From Vibrio cincinnatiensis DSM 19608 (GTDB lineage: Bacteria > Pseudomonadota > Gammaproteobacteria > Enterobacterales > Vibrionaceae): a stretch of 64,000 nucleotides of DNA. Made by a program: the position numbers and the translations under genes. Location: contig NZ_FUXB01000010.1 in NCBI RefSeq assembly GCF_900167345.1, positions 100,831-164,830 on the forward strand. The letters run 5' to 3'. Below are positions 33,999 through 42,453 of the stretch, one piece after another. The stretch's first letter is position 1. Every line of letters starts with the position of its first letter. Below the pieces are notes generated by a model that ran no database searches, was not told the origin of the DNA, and saw nothing but the letters and a program-made list of their open reading frames with translations.

Positions 33999-34733
33999 TT
34001 ATCTTTTTGCTTCTAAAGTAAACGTATAATGCTCTTGATTATAATAGATATCGGAAGCTTCAAACACTTGGCCTGATTCTAGGCGCGCGATACTATGAGC
34101 GCACAGCACTGGCTCATCTCGTTTCAATCCCAATAGCATGCGCACTTCTTCAGATGGCAACTCGGCTCGAATACGTTTTTGGCTACCGCCGACCTTTTGC
34201 CCTTTCTCTGCAAGATAGCTGTATTTAGAGCTATTTAAATGACGCGACTCTAGATCGGCAAACATGGGTTCTGCGAGCATATAAGATGATTCAAATACAA
34301 ATGGGATCTCCCCCACCAAACGCAACCGTTTCATATACCAAACCAAACTACCAGGCTCTAAACCAAGCTCTTGGGCAATATGATTAGGCGCTTCAATCTT
34401 CTCGAGATGCAGCAGTTTGTTACTAATCGGTAAGTTAAGCGAGGTAGCAACTTCACTAGAGGTTAAGTGTCTATCTAGTGGCAAAGCCATCTTAAGCTCT
34501 TGGGTTGGCTGACAAATAAATGTGCCACGTCCACGCTGCCTTTCAACCACGCCCTGGCGAACCAAATAGTCGACCGCTTTACGTGCTGTCATTCGTGATA
34601 CTTTGTATTGCTCAGCGAGTACCGTTTCCGATGGAATGGAATCTCCGGTATGTAAGATGCCTTGTTCAATCTGCTGCGTGAGAATGCGCTCTATTTGCAG
34701 ATAGATAGGAACATGAGATTCTTTGTCTATCAT
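33999..34733 (-). CDS. GntR-family regulator (HutC/UTRA subfamily)
   Basis: 244 residues: a winged helix-turn-helix (~5-70; IPSETVLAEQYKVSRMTARKAVDYLVRQGVVERQRGRGTF) and a UTRA sugar-phosphate-binding domain (~90-240). It is divergent from the alpha-glucoside PTS gene, and a perfect 10-bp palindrome lies at the PTS promoter. It is probably the repressor of that operon, relieved by a disaccharide phosphate. Confidence 0.88.
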   Translation of the reverse strand: MIDKESHVPIYLQIERILTQQIEQGILHTGDSIPSETVLAEQYKVSRMTARKAVDYLVRQGVVERQRGRGTFICQPTQELKMALPLDRHLTSSEVATSLNLPISNKLLHLEKIEAPNHIAQELGLEPGSLVWYMKRLRLVGEIPFVFESSYMLAEPMFADLESRHLNSSKYSYLAEKGQKVGGSQKRIRAELPSEEVRMLLGLKRDEPVLCAHSIARLESGQVFEASDIYYNQEHYTFTLEAKR

Positions 34734-34785
34734 GCGTTACCCCTTGTTTGAAGACGGCTTATCCTATCTTGCTGTACTTGAATAC

Positions 34786-34911
34786 ACAACTATACAATTA
34801 CTATTAATGATAATGTTAATTACAGTTAAATCATTTCGTGATTATTGACACTTGAAAGATGGTTAGTGATTAACCTCACATAAATGGTATAGTTGTATAG
34901 ACAACTATACC
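34786..34911. promoter_or_regulatory. GntR operators in the divergent control region
   Basis: GGTATAGTTG (34886-34895) and CAACTATACC (34902-34911) are perfect arms around TATAGA. A half-site, ACAACTATAC, recurs at 34786-34795, nearer the regulator gene. Spacing of about 100 bases would allow looping or separate control of both promoters. Confidence 0.7.
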
Positions 34912-34967
34912 TAAGAGGGCGTCTAATCAACACCATAATAAAAATGTTGATATGGAGATATCACACG

Positions 34968-36554
34968 ATGAAACACTTAGGTTCTAAGCTACAAGACTTA
35001 GGGAAAGCGTTGATGATGCCGATTTCGGTTATCGCCGCCGCAGGTATTTTCCTTGGTTTAGCCGCCGCCTTACAGAACCCAAACATCACTGGACAATCAT
35101 TCAACCAACTTGAAGTTGTTCAATTGATACTGGGGTTTATCCGTAAGGTTGCCGGCTCACTGTTCGGCAATCTTCCACTCTTCTTTGCTGTAGCCGCTGC
35201 TATCGGCTTAGCGAAACAAGAGAAACCAACCGCAGCATTTGCAGCAATTATTGGTTTTATCTCAATGCACGTAGGGGTGAACTACTCACTATTGGCTCAG
35301 GGATTAACACCACAAACCACATCGGTTGCTTATCTTGTCTCGCAAGGCATGGATAAGACGGCAGCGATGATGTTTGCCGCTGAATTTGGTAACACACTAG
35401 GTATCTTTTCTTACCACATGAGCGTTCTTGGTGGTGTGATTGCAGGTCTCGTTACTGTCGCTCTGCATAACCGTTTCTACACCATTGTGTTACCAACTGC
35501 GATTAACTTCTTTGGTGGTCGCCGCTTTGTACCGATCATTACCGTCGTTGTTCTACCTCTTGTCGGTGTTGCAATGTCGTTAATTTGGCCAACCATTGGT
35601 GCGGCAATTGCAAAAATTGGTGAGTTCATTGGTCAAGCAGGCAGCTTTGGTACTTTCTTATTTGCCTTTGCTGAGCGCTTACTGATCCCGACAGGCTTAC
35701 ACCACATTCTAAATGAAACGGTACGCTTTACGCCTATCGGTGGTATTGCTAACGTAGACGGTGAAAGCGTAGTAGGTGCATTGAGTATCTTTAACTATGC
35801 CCTAACTCATCCAGGCAGTATTGACAATGAGATTGTTAAAGAAGCAACTCGTTTCCTTGCACAAGGTAAGATCCCAGTGATGATGTTCGCTCTACCGGGT
35901 GCGGCGCTTGCGATGTACCACTGCGCACGTGATGAACACAAAACTCGTGTTAAAGCCCTAGTGATTGCAGGCGCACTAGCTTCTTTTACAACAGGTATCA
36001 CTGAGCCACTAGAGTTCAGCTTTATCTTTGTTAGCCCACTACTGTTTGTTTTTCACGCCATCATGACGGGTTTATCTTTCGCCCTGATGCATCTCTTTGG
36101 CGTGATGATAGGTAATGTGCAAGGTGGTGTGATTGACCTATTTGTATTCGGTGTTCTTGGTGGTGCGCAAACTCAATGGTGGTTTGCAGTACTTGTAGGC
36201 GCTTGTTATTTCCCAATTTACTACTTCGTGTTCCGCATGGTGATCACGCGCTTCAATGTCGCGACACCAGGTCGTGAAAAAGAAGAAAGCAGCACGGAAG
36301 TAGTGGGTAATGCATCAGAACAAGCGACACGTATCATCGAAGGTCTAGGTGGTTCAAGCAACATCCAACTGGTTGATAACTGCTTCACTCGCCTACGCGT
36401 CAAAGTGAACGATATCAGCAAAGTGCAAGAGGACTTTTTAAAAACAACCGGCGCATCAGGCGTTAAGCGAGCAAGCGATGTGGATGTGCAAGTTATCTAC
36501 GGCCCACAAGTGGAAAGTATCGCTAACGATGTGAAAAAAGCGCTCGCAATTTAA
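34968..36554 (+). CDS. PTS alpha-glucoside-specific EIIBC
   Basis: A 528-residue membrane permease that imports and phosphorylates alpha-glucosides such as maltose. The IIC domain (~1-430) has about ten membrane segments (SVIAAAGIFLGLAAAL, GLHHILNETVRFTPIGG, GITEPLEFSFIFV). The IIB domain (~445-528) carries the phosphorylated cysteine in VDNCFTRLRV (about Cys472). I start at ATG 34968 after GGAGA; the frame from 34893 lies over the operator. Paired with glvA. It needs an EIIA supplied from elsewhere, since none is present here. Confidence 0.9.
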   Translation: MKHLGSKLQDLGKALMMPISVIAAAGIFLGLAAALQNPNITGQSFNQLEVVQLILGFIRKVAGSLFGNLPLFFAVAAAIGLAKQEKPTAAFAAIIGFISMHVGVNYSLLAQGLTPQTTSVAYLVSQGMDKTAAMMFAAEFGNTLGIFSYHMSVLGGVIAGLVTVALHNRFYTIVLPTAINFFGGRRFVPIITVVVLPLVGVAMSLIWPTIGAAIAKIGEFIGQAGSFGTFLFAFAERLLIPTGLHHILNETVRFTPIGGIANVDGESVVGALSIFNYALTHPGSIDNEIVKEATRFLAQGKIPVMMFALPGAALAMYHCARDEHKTRVKALVIAGALASFTTGITEPLEFSFIFVSPLLFVFHAIMTGLSFALMHLFGVMIGNVQGGVIDLFVFGVLGGAQTQWWFAVLVGACYFPIYYFVFRMVITRFNVATPGREKEESSTEVVGNASEQATRIIEGLGGSSNIQLVDNCFTRLRVKVNDISKVQEDFLKTTGASGVKRASDVDVQVIYGPQVESIANDVKKALAI

Positions 36555-36569
36555 TCCATTTTAATTATC

Positions 36570-36587
36570 GCCCCTGATGGCAGGGGC
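36570..36587 (+). terminator. Intercistronic hairpin between PTS gene and glvA
   Basis: GCCCCTG and CAGGGGC form a perfect 7-bp stem with loop ATGG, without a U-tract. Likely a partial terminator or mRNA stabiliser within the operon. Confidence 0.55.
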
Positions 36588-36619
36588 CATTTCCCAGATT
36601 TGATATAGGTAGAAGTAAG

Positions 36620-37945
36620 ATGAAAAAAGCATTCAATATTGTTCTTGTCGGTGGTGGTTCAACTTGGACTCCGGGTCTATTAAAAGCACTATGTAAACGT
36701 AAAGACACCTTCCCATTAAACCGTCTAGTCATGTTTGATGTAAACGCAGAACGTCAAGAAACGATTGGTGAATATGCGAAACTACTTTTCTCTGAGGATT
36801 ACCCAGAGTTAGAGTTTGAATACACAACTGATGTTAACGTGGCGTATAAAGATGTTGACTTCGTACTTTGCCAAATGCGTACAGGCGGCTACGAAATGCG
36901 CGAGAAAGATGAAAAAATTCCACTATCAATGGGTATTATCGGTCAAGAAACGTGTGGTCCTGGTGGCTTTGCTTACGGTATGCGTTCGATTGGCGACATG
37001 ATCCAAATGGTTGAAGATGTACGTGAGCGTTCACCACAGGCTTGGATCTTAAACTACACCAACCCAGCGGCTATCGTTGCAGATGCACTGAAAAAACGTT
37101 TCCCACATGATGATCGCATTCTAAACATCTGTGACCAACCAGTAAACTTGCTGCGCTCATACGGTCGCCTACTCAATGTTGATCCAAATGAATTTGATCC
37201 AGTGTACTTTGGCCTGAACCACTTTGGTTGGTTTACTCACCTATACAATCAACAAGGTGAAGATCTTGCGCCTAAACTAAAAGCCTACATCGCAGAGAAT
37301 GGCTTCATTCCTGTTGATGCAGAGCAGCGCGATCAATCTTGGCTAGACACTTATGCAGCAGTTGCTGACATGCTACGTGATTTCCCAGATTATCTGCCGA
37401 ATACATACTTACAGTACTACCTATACCCAGAGTACAAACTATCTAAACTGGATCCTGAATTTACTCGAGCAAACGAAGTAATGAATGGTCGTGAAAAGCG
37501 TGTATTTGAAGAGTGTCGCCAAGCTGTGCTTGATGGTACAACCAAAAATTCTAGTGTGGTACATAACGATGCGCACGGCGATATGATCGTGGAAATCGCA
37601 GAGTCAATCGCATTCAACCAAAAGCGTAAGTTCGTGGTGATCCTTGAGAACAACGGTTTAGTAGCAAACCTAGACAACGATGTTATGGTTGAAGTGACTG
37701 CTGAGCTTGGCATTAACGGCCCTCGCCCATACGGTGTGGGTAAGATCCCTACGTTCTACAAAGGTATGATTGAAAACCAATTCGCTTACGAGCGTCTAAC
37801 GGTAGAAGCTTGGTTTGAAGGTTCTTACACCAAAGCACTACAAGCTCTAACGCTAAACCGCACGGTTGGCGATGCGAAAAAAGCACGTAAAGTACTCGAT
37901 GCACTGATTGAAGCAAACAAAGGTTACTGGCCAGAACTTGCATAA
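36620..37945 (+). CDS. glvA: 6-phospho-alpha-glucosidase (GH4)
   Basis: Hydrolyses the 6-phosphorylated alpha-glucosides delivered by the PTS, using NAD+ and Mn2+ by the GH4 redox mechanism. The 441 residues match GlvA/AglB length. The NAD loop VGGGSTWTPGL is at ~10-20, the metal cysteine in NICDQPV at about Cys171, and the metal histidine in GLNHFGW about 30 residues later. It is 65 bases after the PTS gene and ends at a strong terminator. Confidence 0.93.
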   Translation: MKKAFNIVLVGGGSTWTPGLLKALCKRKDTFPLNRLVMFDVNAERQETIGEYAKLLFSEDYPELEFEYTTDVNVAYKDVDFVLCQMRTGGYEMREKDEKIPLSMGIIGQETCGPGGFAYGMRSIGDMIQMVEDVRERSPQAWILNYTNPAAIVADALKKRFPHDDRILNICDQPVNLLRSYGRLLNVDPNEFDPVYFGLNHFGWFTHLYNQQGEDLAPKLKAYIAENGFIPVDAEQRDQSWLDTYAAVADMLRDFPDYLPNTYLQYYLYPEYKLSKLDPEFTRANEVMNGREKRVFEECRQAVLDGTTKNSSVVHNDAHGDMIVEIAESIAFNQKRKFVVILENNGLVANLDNDVMVEVTAELGINGPRPYGVGKIPTFYKGMIENQFAYERLTVEAWFEGSYTKALQALTLNRTVGDAKKARKVLDALIEANKGYWPELA

Positions 37946-38020
37946 GACAAACTGGTATTAGTAATTGGTTTCTCAATGCGCTCACTTCCCCCCTTACGGT
38001 TGGCGCATTGACTCGCTCCG

Positions 38021-38058
38021 AATACCCAAACGTACTTTATTCGTTTGGGTATTTTTAT
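38021..38058 (+). terminator. Terminator of the glv operon
   Basis: AATACCCAAACG (38021-38032) and CGTTTGGGTATT (38042-38053) form a perfect 12-bp stem followed by TTTATAT. Confidence 0.9.
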
Positions 38059-38126
38059 ATACGAGGCAACGAGTATTAATTATGTCTGGCGACGTCATTT
38101 CAGGCTAAGTTTTAATTATTCTGAGT

Positions 38127-38148
38127 TCCGTCTTCGCAATAAGACGGA
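38127..38148 (+). promoter_or_regulatory. Hairpin in the leader of the second glycerate kinase gene
   Basis: TCCGTCTT and AAGACGGA form a perfect 8-bp stem with loop CGCAAT, immediately before the AAGGTG ribosome binding site. It may affect translation or transcript ends. Confidence 0.45.
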
Positions 38149-38162
38149 CAAGGTGAACAATA

Positions 38163-39305
38163 ATGAAGATTGTTATAGCTCCTGATTCATTTAAAGAGTC
38201 CCTAACGGCCAAGCAGGTATGTGAAAGCATTGAGGCTGGTTTTGCTCAGGTACTACCTGATGCTGAGTATGTTCATCTGCCACTGGCAGACGGCGGTGAA
38301 GGTACCGTAGAAGTGCTACTGCAAGGGCTTGAAGGCGAAGTACGCCAATCACAAGTGATGGGGCCATTGGGTGATTCTACTATGGCTAGTTGGGCGCTTT
38401 TGGACAATGGACAAACGGCATTGATTGAGTTTGCAGCCGCATCCGGTCTAGATTTGATCACTTCAGAGGATCGTAACCCTGCTATTGCCACCAGTTTTGG
38501 TACCGGTGAGCTGATTAAAGAGGCTTTAAATCTCGGTGTGACTAAGGTTCTCTTGGGTTTAGGTGGCAGTGCAACCAATGATGCAGGTGCGGGTATCGCA
38601 CAAGCACTTGGAGCTAAACTGCTTGATAATCAAGGAAATGAAGTTAATCCTGGTGGCGCAGCGCTAGCAGAAATCGCGACTATTGATTTATCCGATATCC
38701 ACCCACGTAGCAAGGACGTTGAGTTTATCGTGGCGTGTGATGTGGCAAACCCGCTAGTAGGCGAGAATGGTGCCAGTTATGTCTTCGGTCCGCAGAAAGG
38801 CGCTACGCTGGAGTTGGTTCAATCACTCGATAGTGCAATTTGTCATTTTGCCTCTGTGAGCGCTAGTCATACTCAGGTTAATCACTCAGATACCCAAGGT
38901 TTTGGTGCGGCTGGAGGTTCGCCGTTGGGATTATCTCTGGTGTTTGATATTCAAATCAAACGAGGCATTGAAATGATATTGGATGTGTTAGAGGCAGACA
39001 AAGTACTAGAAGGTGCAGATCTTGTGATCACTGGCGAAGGGCAGATGGATAACCAAACTTTACAAGGTAAAACACCTTTTGGTATTGCTAAGCTTGCACA
39101 AAGCAAAGGTATTCCAACTATTGGTATTGCAGGTTCCCTTGGTCATGAAATCGAAGACTTATACAGCACCATTACAAGCACATTCGGAACCGTTCGATCA
39201 CCACAGTCTCTAGAACAAGTATTGAACGAGGCGAGTAACAATCTGATTCGTACCGCTCGCAATATCGCCGCCACGCTTAAGCTTGGCGCTCAAATATTGG
39301 ATTAA
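38163..39305 (+). CDS. glxK: Glycerate kinase, copy 2 (island)
   Basis: 380 residues, full length, same family as the gene at 5174: MKIVIAPDSFKESLTAKQV, LADGGEGTVEVLL, GLGGSATNDAGAGIAQALG, GPQKGATLELV, ITGEGQMDNQTLQGK. It makes phosphoglycerate from glycerate. It follows the glv operon beyond a strong terminator and carries its own leader hairpin, so it is probably independently transcribed. The two copies differ at many positions and are not a recent duplication. Confidence 0.88.
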   Translation: MKIVIAPDSFKESLTAKQVCESIEAGFAQVLPDAEYVHLPLADGGEGTVEVLLQGLEGEVRQSQVMGPLGDSTMASWALLDNGQTALIEFAAASGLDLITSEDRNPAIATSFGTGELIKEALNLGVTKVLLGLGGSATNDAGAGIAQALGAKLLDNQGNEVNPGGAALAEIATIDLSDIHPRSKDVEFIVACDVANPLVGENGASYVFGPQKGATLELVQSLDSAICHFASVSASHTQVNHSDTQGFGAAGGSPLGLSLVFDIQIKRGIEMILDVLEADKVLEGADLVITGEGQMDNQTLQGKTPFGIAKLAQSKGIPTIGIAGSLGHEIEDLYSTITSTFGTVRSPQSLEQVLNEASNNLIRTARNIAATLKLGAQILD

Positions 39306-39436
39306 GGGTTATGTCGTAGTTCAAGAGGCAGTATTGATTCGTGTGGCTTTGATGCGTAATAGTGAATTCACGAAGAGTAGTAGCCTAAATTCAGAATAAA
39401 ATCCTTATTCCACTTTGGCTGTCTACAAAGAGATAA

Positions 39437-40087
39437 GGCTCTAGTGGGCTTGCCGAAAATGGTAAACAGCAAGTTGTCGGCATCAAAACGGGAGAGGGTA
39501 GTGTCTATGGTGAGCGAGTTGCGAAGCGTGAAGCTGTGCGACAAGGGCAGCACTTTGTTGCTGAGCTAGAGAATGGGATTACCATTACATGGACACCGGA
39601 TGGCTCAACGGATGTACTAACACCTGATACTGTATTGCCCGAAAATGATCAGCTGGATGTTCACAATATCTGGGTTCGTCCTATTGAAGAGCATGAACAA
39701 GAGATAGGCACGGCTCTCTATCCCGAGGAAGAGCTTGCCGAATATATTGTTACCTTCCCTGCTGATGCTGGCTTGCTTCCTCTCTATATTGTTTTCAACA
39801 AGCCTAGTTCAGGTTCAGCTACGAATCTTAAGTATGTACCAGCACCAAGAGGTAATCCTCCATTACCTGCATTCCCTGAAGCTAGAAAAGCCAAAGAGAA
39901 AACATATGTGCAAGGTGGTGGCAAAAAAAGGCCGAGATGGAAAGATAAAAAGCGAATTTATGAATGGGATTCCCAACACGGTAAAGTGGAAGTATATGAT
40001 AAGAATGGTAACCATATAGGTGAGTTTGACCATGAGACAGGAGAGCAGACTAAACCTAAAGATCCGAAGAGAAAAGTGGAGAAATAG
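39437..40087 (+). CDS. Orphan S-type pyocin/colicin E3-like rRNase toxin module, 5' truncated
   Basis: The open frame begins after TAA 39434-39436 without any ATG or TTG; GTG 39536 is the first possible start (183 aa). Upstream codons still encode family-like sequence (VVGIKTGEGSVYGERVAKRE), so the N-terminal delivery part has been lost. The middle (ADAGLLPLYIVFNKP) is an S-type pyocin domain. The end (IYEWDSQHGKVEVYD...DPKR) matches the colicin E3 16S-rRNase domain, with Asp, His (+3), Glu (+7) and the late Arg of its active site in place. It is followed 2 bases later by a probable immunity gene. Expression is uncertain. Confidence 0.75.
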   Translation, partial: GSSGLAENGKQQVVGIKTGEGSVYGERVAKREAVRQGQHFVAELENGITITWTPDGSTDVLTPDTVLPENDQLDVHNIWVRPIEEHEQEIGTALYPEEELAEYIVTFPADAGLLPLYIVFNKPSSGSATNLKYVPAPRGNPPLPAFPEARKAKEKTYVQGGGKKRPRWKDKKRIYEWDSQHGKVEVYDKNGNHIGEFDHETGEQTKPKDPKRKVEK

Positions 40088-40089
40088 TT

Positions 40090-40311
40090 ATGTATGAATT
40101 GAATTTCTACAATAAGGACACTGAAGAACTTGTAATGGAGATTGAGCTGAAAGGTTTATCCGGTGATGATGTATTGAGGATTTTTGGGTTTGCTTTAGAG
40201 GGGAATTGTGCAGATGTATCTCCCGCTCAATTATCTGAAATAGAAGCTTGTGTAGGCTATACCTTTCAAAAGGTTGAAAGTGACATCTCAATATGTGAAG
40301 TCATTGATTAG
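40090..40311 (+). CDS. Probable immunity protein for the E3-like toxin
   Basis: A 73-residue acidic protein (MYELNFYNKDTEELVMEIEL...VESDISICEVID) starting 2 bases after the toxin stop. Small, strongly acidic proteins in this position neutralise basic nuclease domains, and cloacin/E3 immunity proteins have this size and charge. I infer function from position and composition rather than from a motif. A terminator follows at 40422. Confidence 0.6.
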   Translation: MYELNFYNKDTEELVMEIELKGLSGDDVLRIFGFALEGNCADVSPAQLSEIEACVGYTFQKVESDISICEVID

Positions 40312-40421
40312 GTTTGTGTTTGACGCATGAATTGGATATTTTGGATTGCTTGTTTTTAAGAGTTATGCCGCTTTTTAACAGATAACATATACCTTCAAAC
40401 TGGTGTATTGAGACAAAAAAG

Positions 40422-40452
40422 AATGGGGAGCGTGATTGCTCCCCATTGTCGT
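40422..40452. terminator. Bidirectional terminator
   Basis: AATGGGGAGC (40422-40431) and GCTCCCCATT (40438-40447) form a perfect 10-bp stem, with GTCGTTTTT on the plus strand. It separates the toxin-immunity pair from the convergent genes of the WYL cluster. Confidence 0.85.
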
Positions 40453-40472
40453 TTTTACCGTTGCTAGTGGTA

Positions 40473-40700
40473 TTACTTTTCTGTGATGGCTTCACAGCCT
40501 TCAGGAACGGTGATGGTAGATGTATCCTTACCTGCTTGTTTTGCCGCTTTTACATCCATTTTGTATTGAGTGCACTTGCCAACACTGACGTTGACGGCTC
40601 CCGAATCTGCGGATGGGTTACCGCCCAGTGTTCCACCAGCAAAGGCGGAAGAGGTAGAGAAAACTAACGTTGTAGCAATGAGTAGAGTTGACTTGTTCAT
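40473..40700 (-). CDS. Small exported protein, 75 aa
   Basis: Residues 1-21 are a clear signal peptide (MNKSTLLIATTLVFSTSSAFA) and the mature part is about 54 residues with two cysteines (GKCTQYKM, PEGCEAITEK) that could form a disulfide. I do not recognise the family. It is the last gene of a minus-strand set WYL regulator - lipoprotein - this peptide, and an upstream GGATAAAC motif may be its ribosome binding site. Confidence 0.65.
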   Translation of the reverse strand: MNKSTLLIATTLVFSTSSAFAGGTLGGNPSADSGAVNVSVGKCTQYKMDVKAAKQAGKDTSTITVPEGCEAITEK

Positions 40701-40747
40701 AGTTTATCCTTACGAGTTGATTGAGTGTGTTCTTTGGGAGTTGAAAG

Positions 40748-41116
40748 TTAGAAGGTGTAGACAAAGGTGCCAGCACTGGAGGTGACTTCGATTTCTTTCA
40801 CGCTGTCCACAGTGCAGTTGTTGCTGTATCCGGTGTAGGTTTGGCCGAACTGCAATGAAACGTTTCTTGATAGCTCTGAGGTTGTGCCTGCGGGTAATCG
40901 GCAGTTGCCTCGGTTAATCACCACATCGCTAATTACGGTGCTGTCGGTGATGGCTTGCAGGTCAAAGACCAATGTTCCCCAGTGAGGGTTAGTTGATATA
41001 GACACTTCAATATCAGCCGTTGCTGCTTGAGTCTCTTCTTGGTCGTCACAAGCGGTGAGCCCGATAAACAGGATGCTCATAGCGGCGTATCGGAGTAGGG
41101 TGTTGATTAATGTCAT
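40748..41116 (-). CDS. Putative lipoprotein, 122 aa
   Basis: The N-terminus has a hydrophobic segment ending in the lipobox LTAC (Cys about residue 23), followed by an acidic linker (DDQEETQAA) and a ~90-residue beta-rich domain with two further cysteines (GNCRLPAG, NNCTVDS). Asp after the lipid Cys predicts inner-membrane retention in enterics, though Vibrio sorting may differ. Family unknown. It lies 29 bases after the WYL regulator gene and 47 before the small exported protein. Confidence 0.65.
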   Translation of the reverse strand: MTLINTLLRYAAMSILFIGLTACDDQEETQAATADIEVSISTNPHWGTLVFDLQAITDSTVISDVVINRGNCRLPAGTTSELSRNVSLQFGQTYTGYSNNCTVDSVKEIEVTSSAGTFVYTF

Positions 41117-41145
41117 AACGGGCTCTCCTTATCGGTGAGTGGAAT

Positions 41146-41880
41146 TCAGGACGCACTGATTCCATCGTGTTCACGCATGAACCACTCAAGATTGAAATCA
41201 GTCGGATAGGTAAAAGAAAACGTCGATACATTGGCCTCATCAATCAAAGGCAAGGCTAGGGTTCGTATCGTGTGTTGGCCGGATAATCGAAAGAGCAGCA
41301 AGAGCGCGTCACACTGAACCGAGAGTCCCAGTGGCTCAATGAGCGCCTTCTCTTGCTGCAATACTTGGCTAGATATCTTGAGCATACGGTTGTGCAGTAA
41401 TGCCGTGTGTACCGCATTCAACACGTGCCGTTGCTCGTCACTCCACTCGCGAATCGTGGGCAAAGCAACATGTACCTTGGCTAACCATGCTTGCTCTTTT
41501 GAATGTGCTGAAGCTATACGGGACAAGGGTTTGTCTCTCTCCGAGGAGGACCCTTGTCCATAATTCAGTGCATCAGGAACCAGCGGCAGTAAGTACTTGT
41601 TGGTCAGTTGCCAATAGAGCATTTCCTGCTTGTTGAGTTTTAGTAATTGCTCTGAAGTTTTCCGATAAACATGGGGCATGCTCATCGAATCACACTCCAC
41701 GTTAAACACCTCCACAATGACTTCATCGAGGTAGCGTTTAATGCTACGCGTGGTGCGGTGGATATCGAGTAGGGCTAACTGCTGCTGCAACTCCCTAACG
41801 GTGATCCATCGATGTTGAGGAATAAGCATCAGCGTGTGCAGCAAAGCGGATAACCCTTCAATGCTGGTTTTATTGCTCAT
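41146..41880 (-). CDS. WYL-type helix-turn-helix regulator
   Basis: 244 residues with an N-terminal HTH (~5-70; HRWITVRELQQQLALLDIHRTTRSIKRYLDE, typical of YafY/WYL proteins) and a C-terminal part compatible with a WYL ligand-sensing domain, although the W-Y-L core is not obvious. Two palindromes of the form GACA-N5-TGTC lie 41-86 bases upstream of its start, a likely autoregulatory operator. WYL regulators often control accessory or defence genes. Here the only linked genes are the lipoprotein and the small exported protein. Confidence 0.7.
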   Translation of the reverse strand: MSNKTSIEGLSALLHTLMLIPQHRWITVRELQQQLALLDIHRTTRSIKRYLDEVIVEVFNVECDSMSMPHVYRKTSEQLLKLNKQEMLYWQLTNKYLLPLVPDALNYGQGSSSERDKPLSRIASAHSKEQAWLAKVHVALPTIREWSDEQRHVLNAVHTALLHNRMLKISSQVLQQEKALIEPLGLSVQCDALLLLFRLSGQHTIRTLALPLIDEANVSTFSFTYPTDFNLEWFMREHDGISAS

Positions 41881-41920
41881 GACTACGCTCTCAATACATC
41901 AAAGCTCCACACCGGAGTCG

Positions 41921-41966
41921 GACATTTAATGTCGGGAGAATAGAGGTGGGTCAGACACATAATGTC
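41921..41966. promoter_or_regulatory. Paired operators of the WYL regulator
   Basis: GACATTTAATGTC (41921-41933) and GACACATAATGTC (41954-41966) share GACA-N5-TGTC and are 33 bases apart, about three helical turns, so two dimers could bind the same face. Confidence 0.6.
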
Positions 41967-42018
41967 CAACGGTTAAAATGCAATCAATTCGTTTCATAAA
42001 AGTGTGAATTAATTAACA

Positions 42019-42195
42019 TTAACGAGGTTTATGCTTATCACTGAGCTCGGCAATCGCTGCCAGTAACCCAATCAACAGTACCACCAGAAACCCTAAAGTG
42101 GATAAGGCTCCAATGGCACCGAAGAACGGAGAAAGGGAGAACAACGTAATGAGGGCAGTGACAAGTTTGATGATTTGTAGAAGAAAGGAAGTCAT
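42019..42195 (-). CDS. Small membrane protein, 58 aa
   Basis: From ATG 42195 to TAA 42019 the frame encodes MTSFLLQIIKLVTALITLFS, then a second hydrophobic helix (GFLVVLLIGLLAAIAEL) and a basic tail (SDKHKPR): two predicted membrane segments. It starts 3 bases after the DUF2787 stop, so it was the last gene of the radC-DUF2787-DUF2787 operon before the transposon split it. Family not recognised. Confidence 0.6.
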   Translation of the reverse strand: MTSFLLQIIKLVTALITLFSLSPFFGAIGALSTLGFLVVLLIGLLAAIAELSDKHKPR

Positions 42196-42198
42196 GAG

Positions 42199-42414
42199 TT
42201 ATTGCGGGGTGACGGCTATCTCGTTGTAGGAGTCCATATCGACATAGGCAAGAAAGTTATTCTCCCATAGTCGATACAGCTCTTTGGCATCACGGCTACC
42301 TTGCATCGGTAGCCAGCCACGATAGGCCACAAAGAACTGTCCAACCCGAAAATCAAAATCCAAGTTGCGCTCTAGCTCTGGGTAGTAGTTGCCCATATAA
42401 GCAAAGTCAGTGAT
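42199..42414 (-). pseudogene. C-terminal part of DUF2787 gene interrupted by the transposon
   Basis: Encodes DFAYMGNYYPELERNLDFDF through NEIAVTPQ, ending at TAA 42199-42201. Joined across the transposon to 61292-61524 (keeping one copy of the 5-bp duplication), the frame is continuous and gives 147 residues, the size of the intact neighbouring DUF2787 protein. DUF2787 is common on Vibrio islands next to radC; its function is unknown. Confidence 0.9.
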
Positions 42415-42453
42415 GGGGTCTGAAGCCCAATGGAACGAAAACGTACGCTAAGC
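42410..42453. repeat. Left duplication and terminal inverted repeat of the Tn3-family transposon
   Basis: GTGAT (42410-42414) is the target duplication. The inverted repeat 42415-42453 begins GGGGTCTGAAGCCC and ends ACGTACGCTAAGC. It is identical over 39 bases to the complement of 61253-61291. The GGGG start is the Tn3-family hallmark. The tnpA stop codon lies inside it. Confidence 0.95.
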
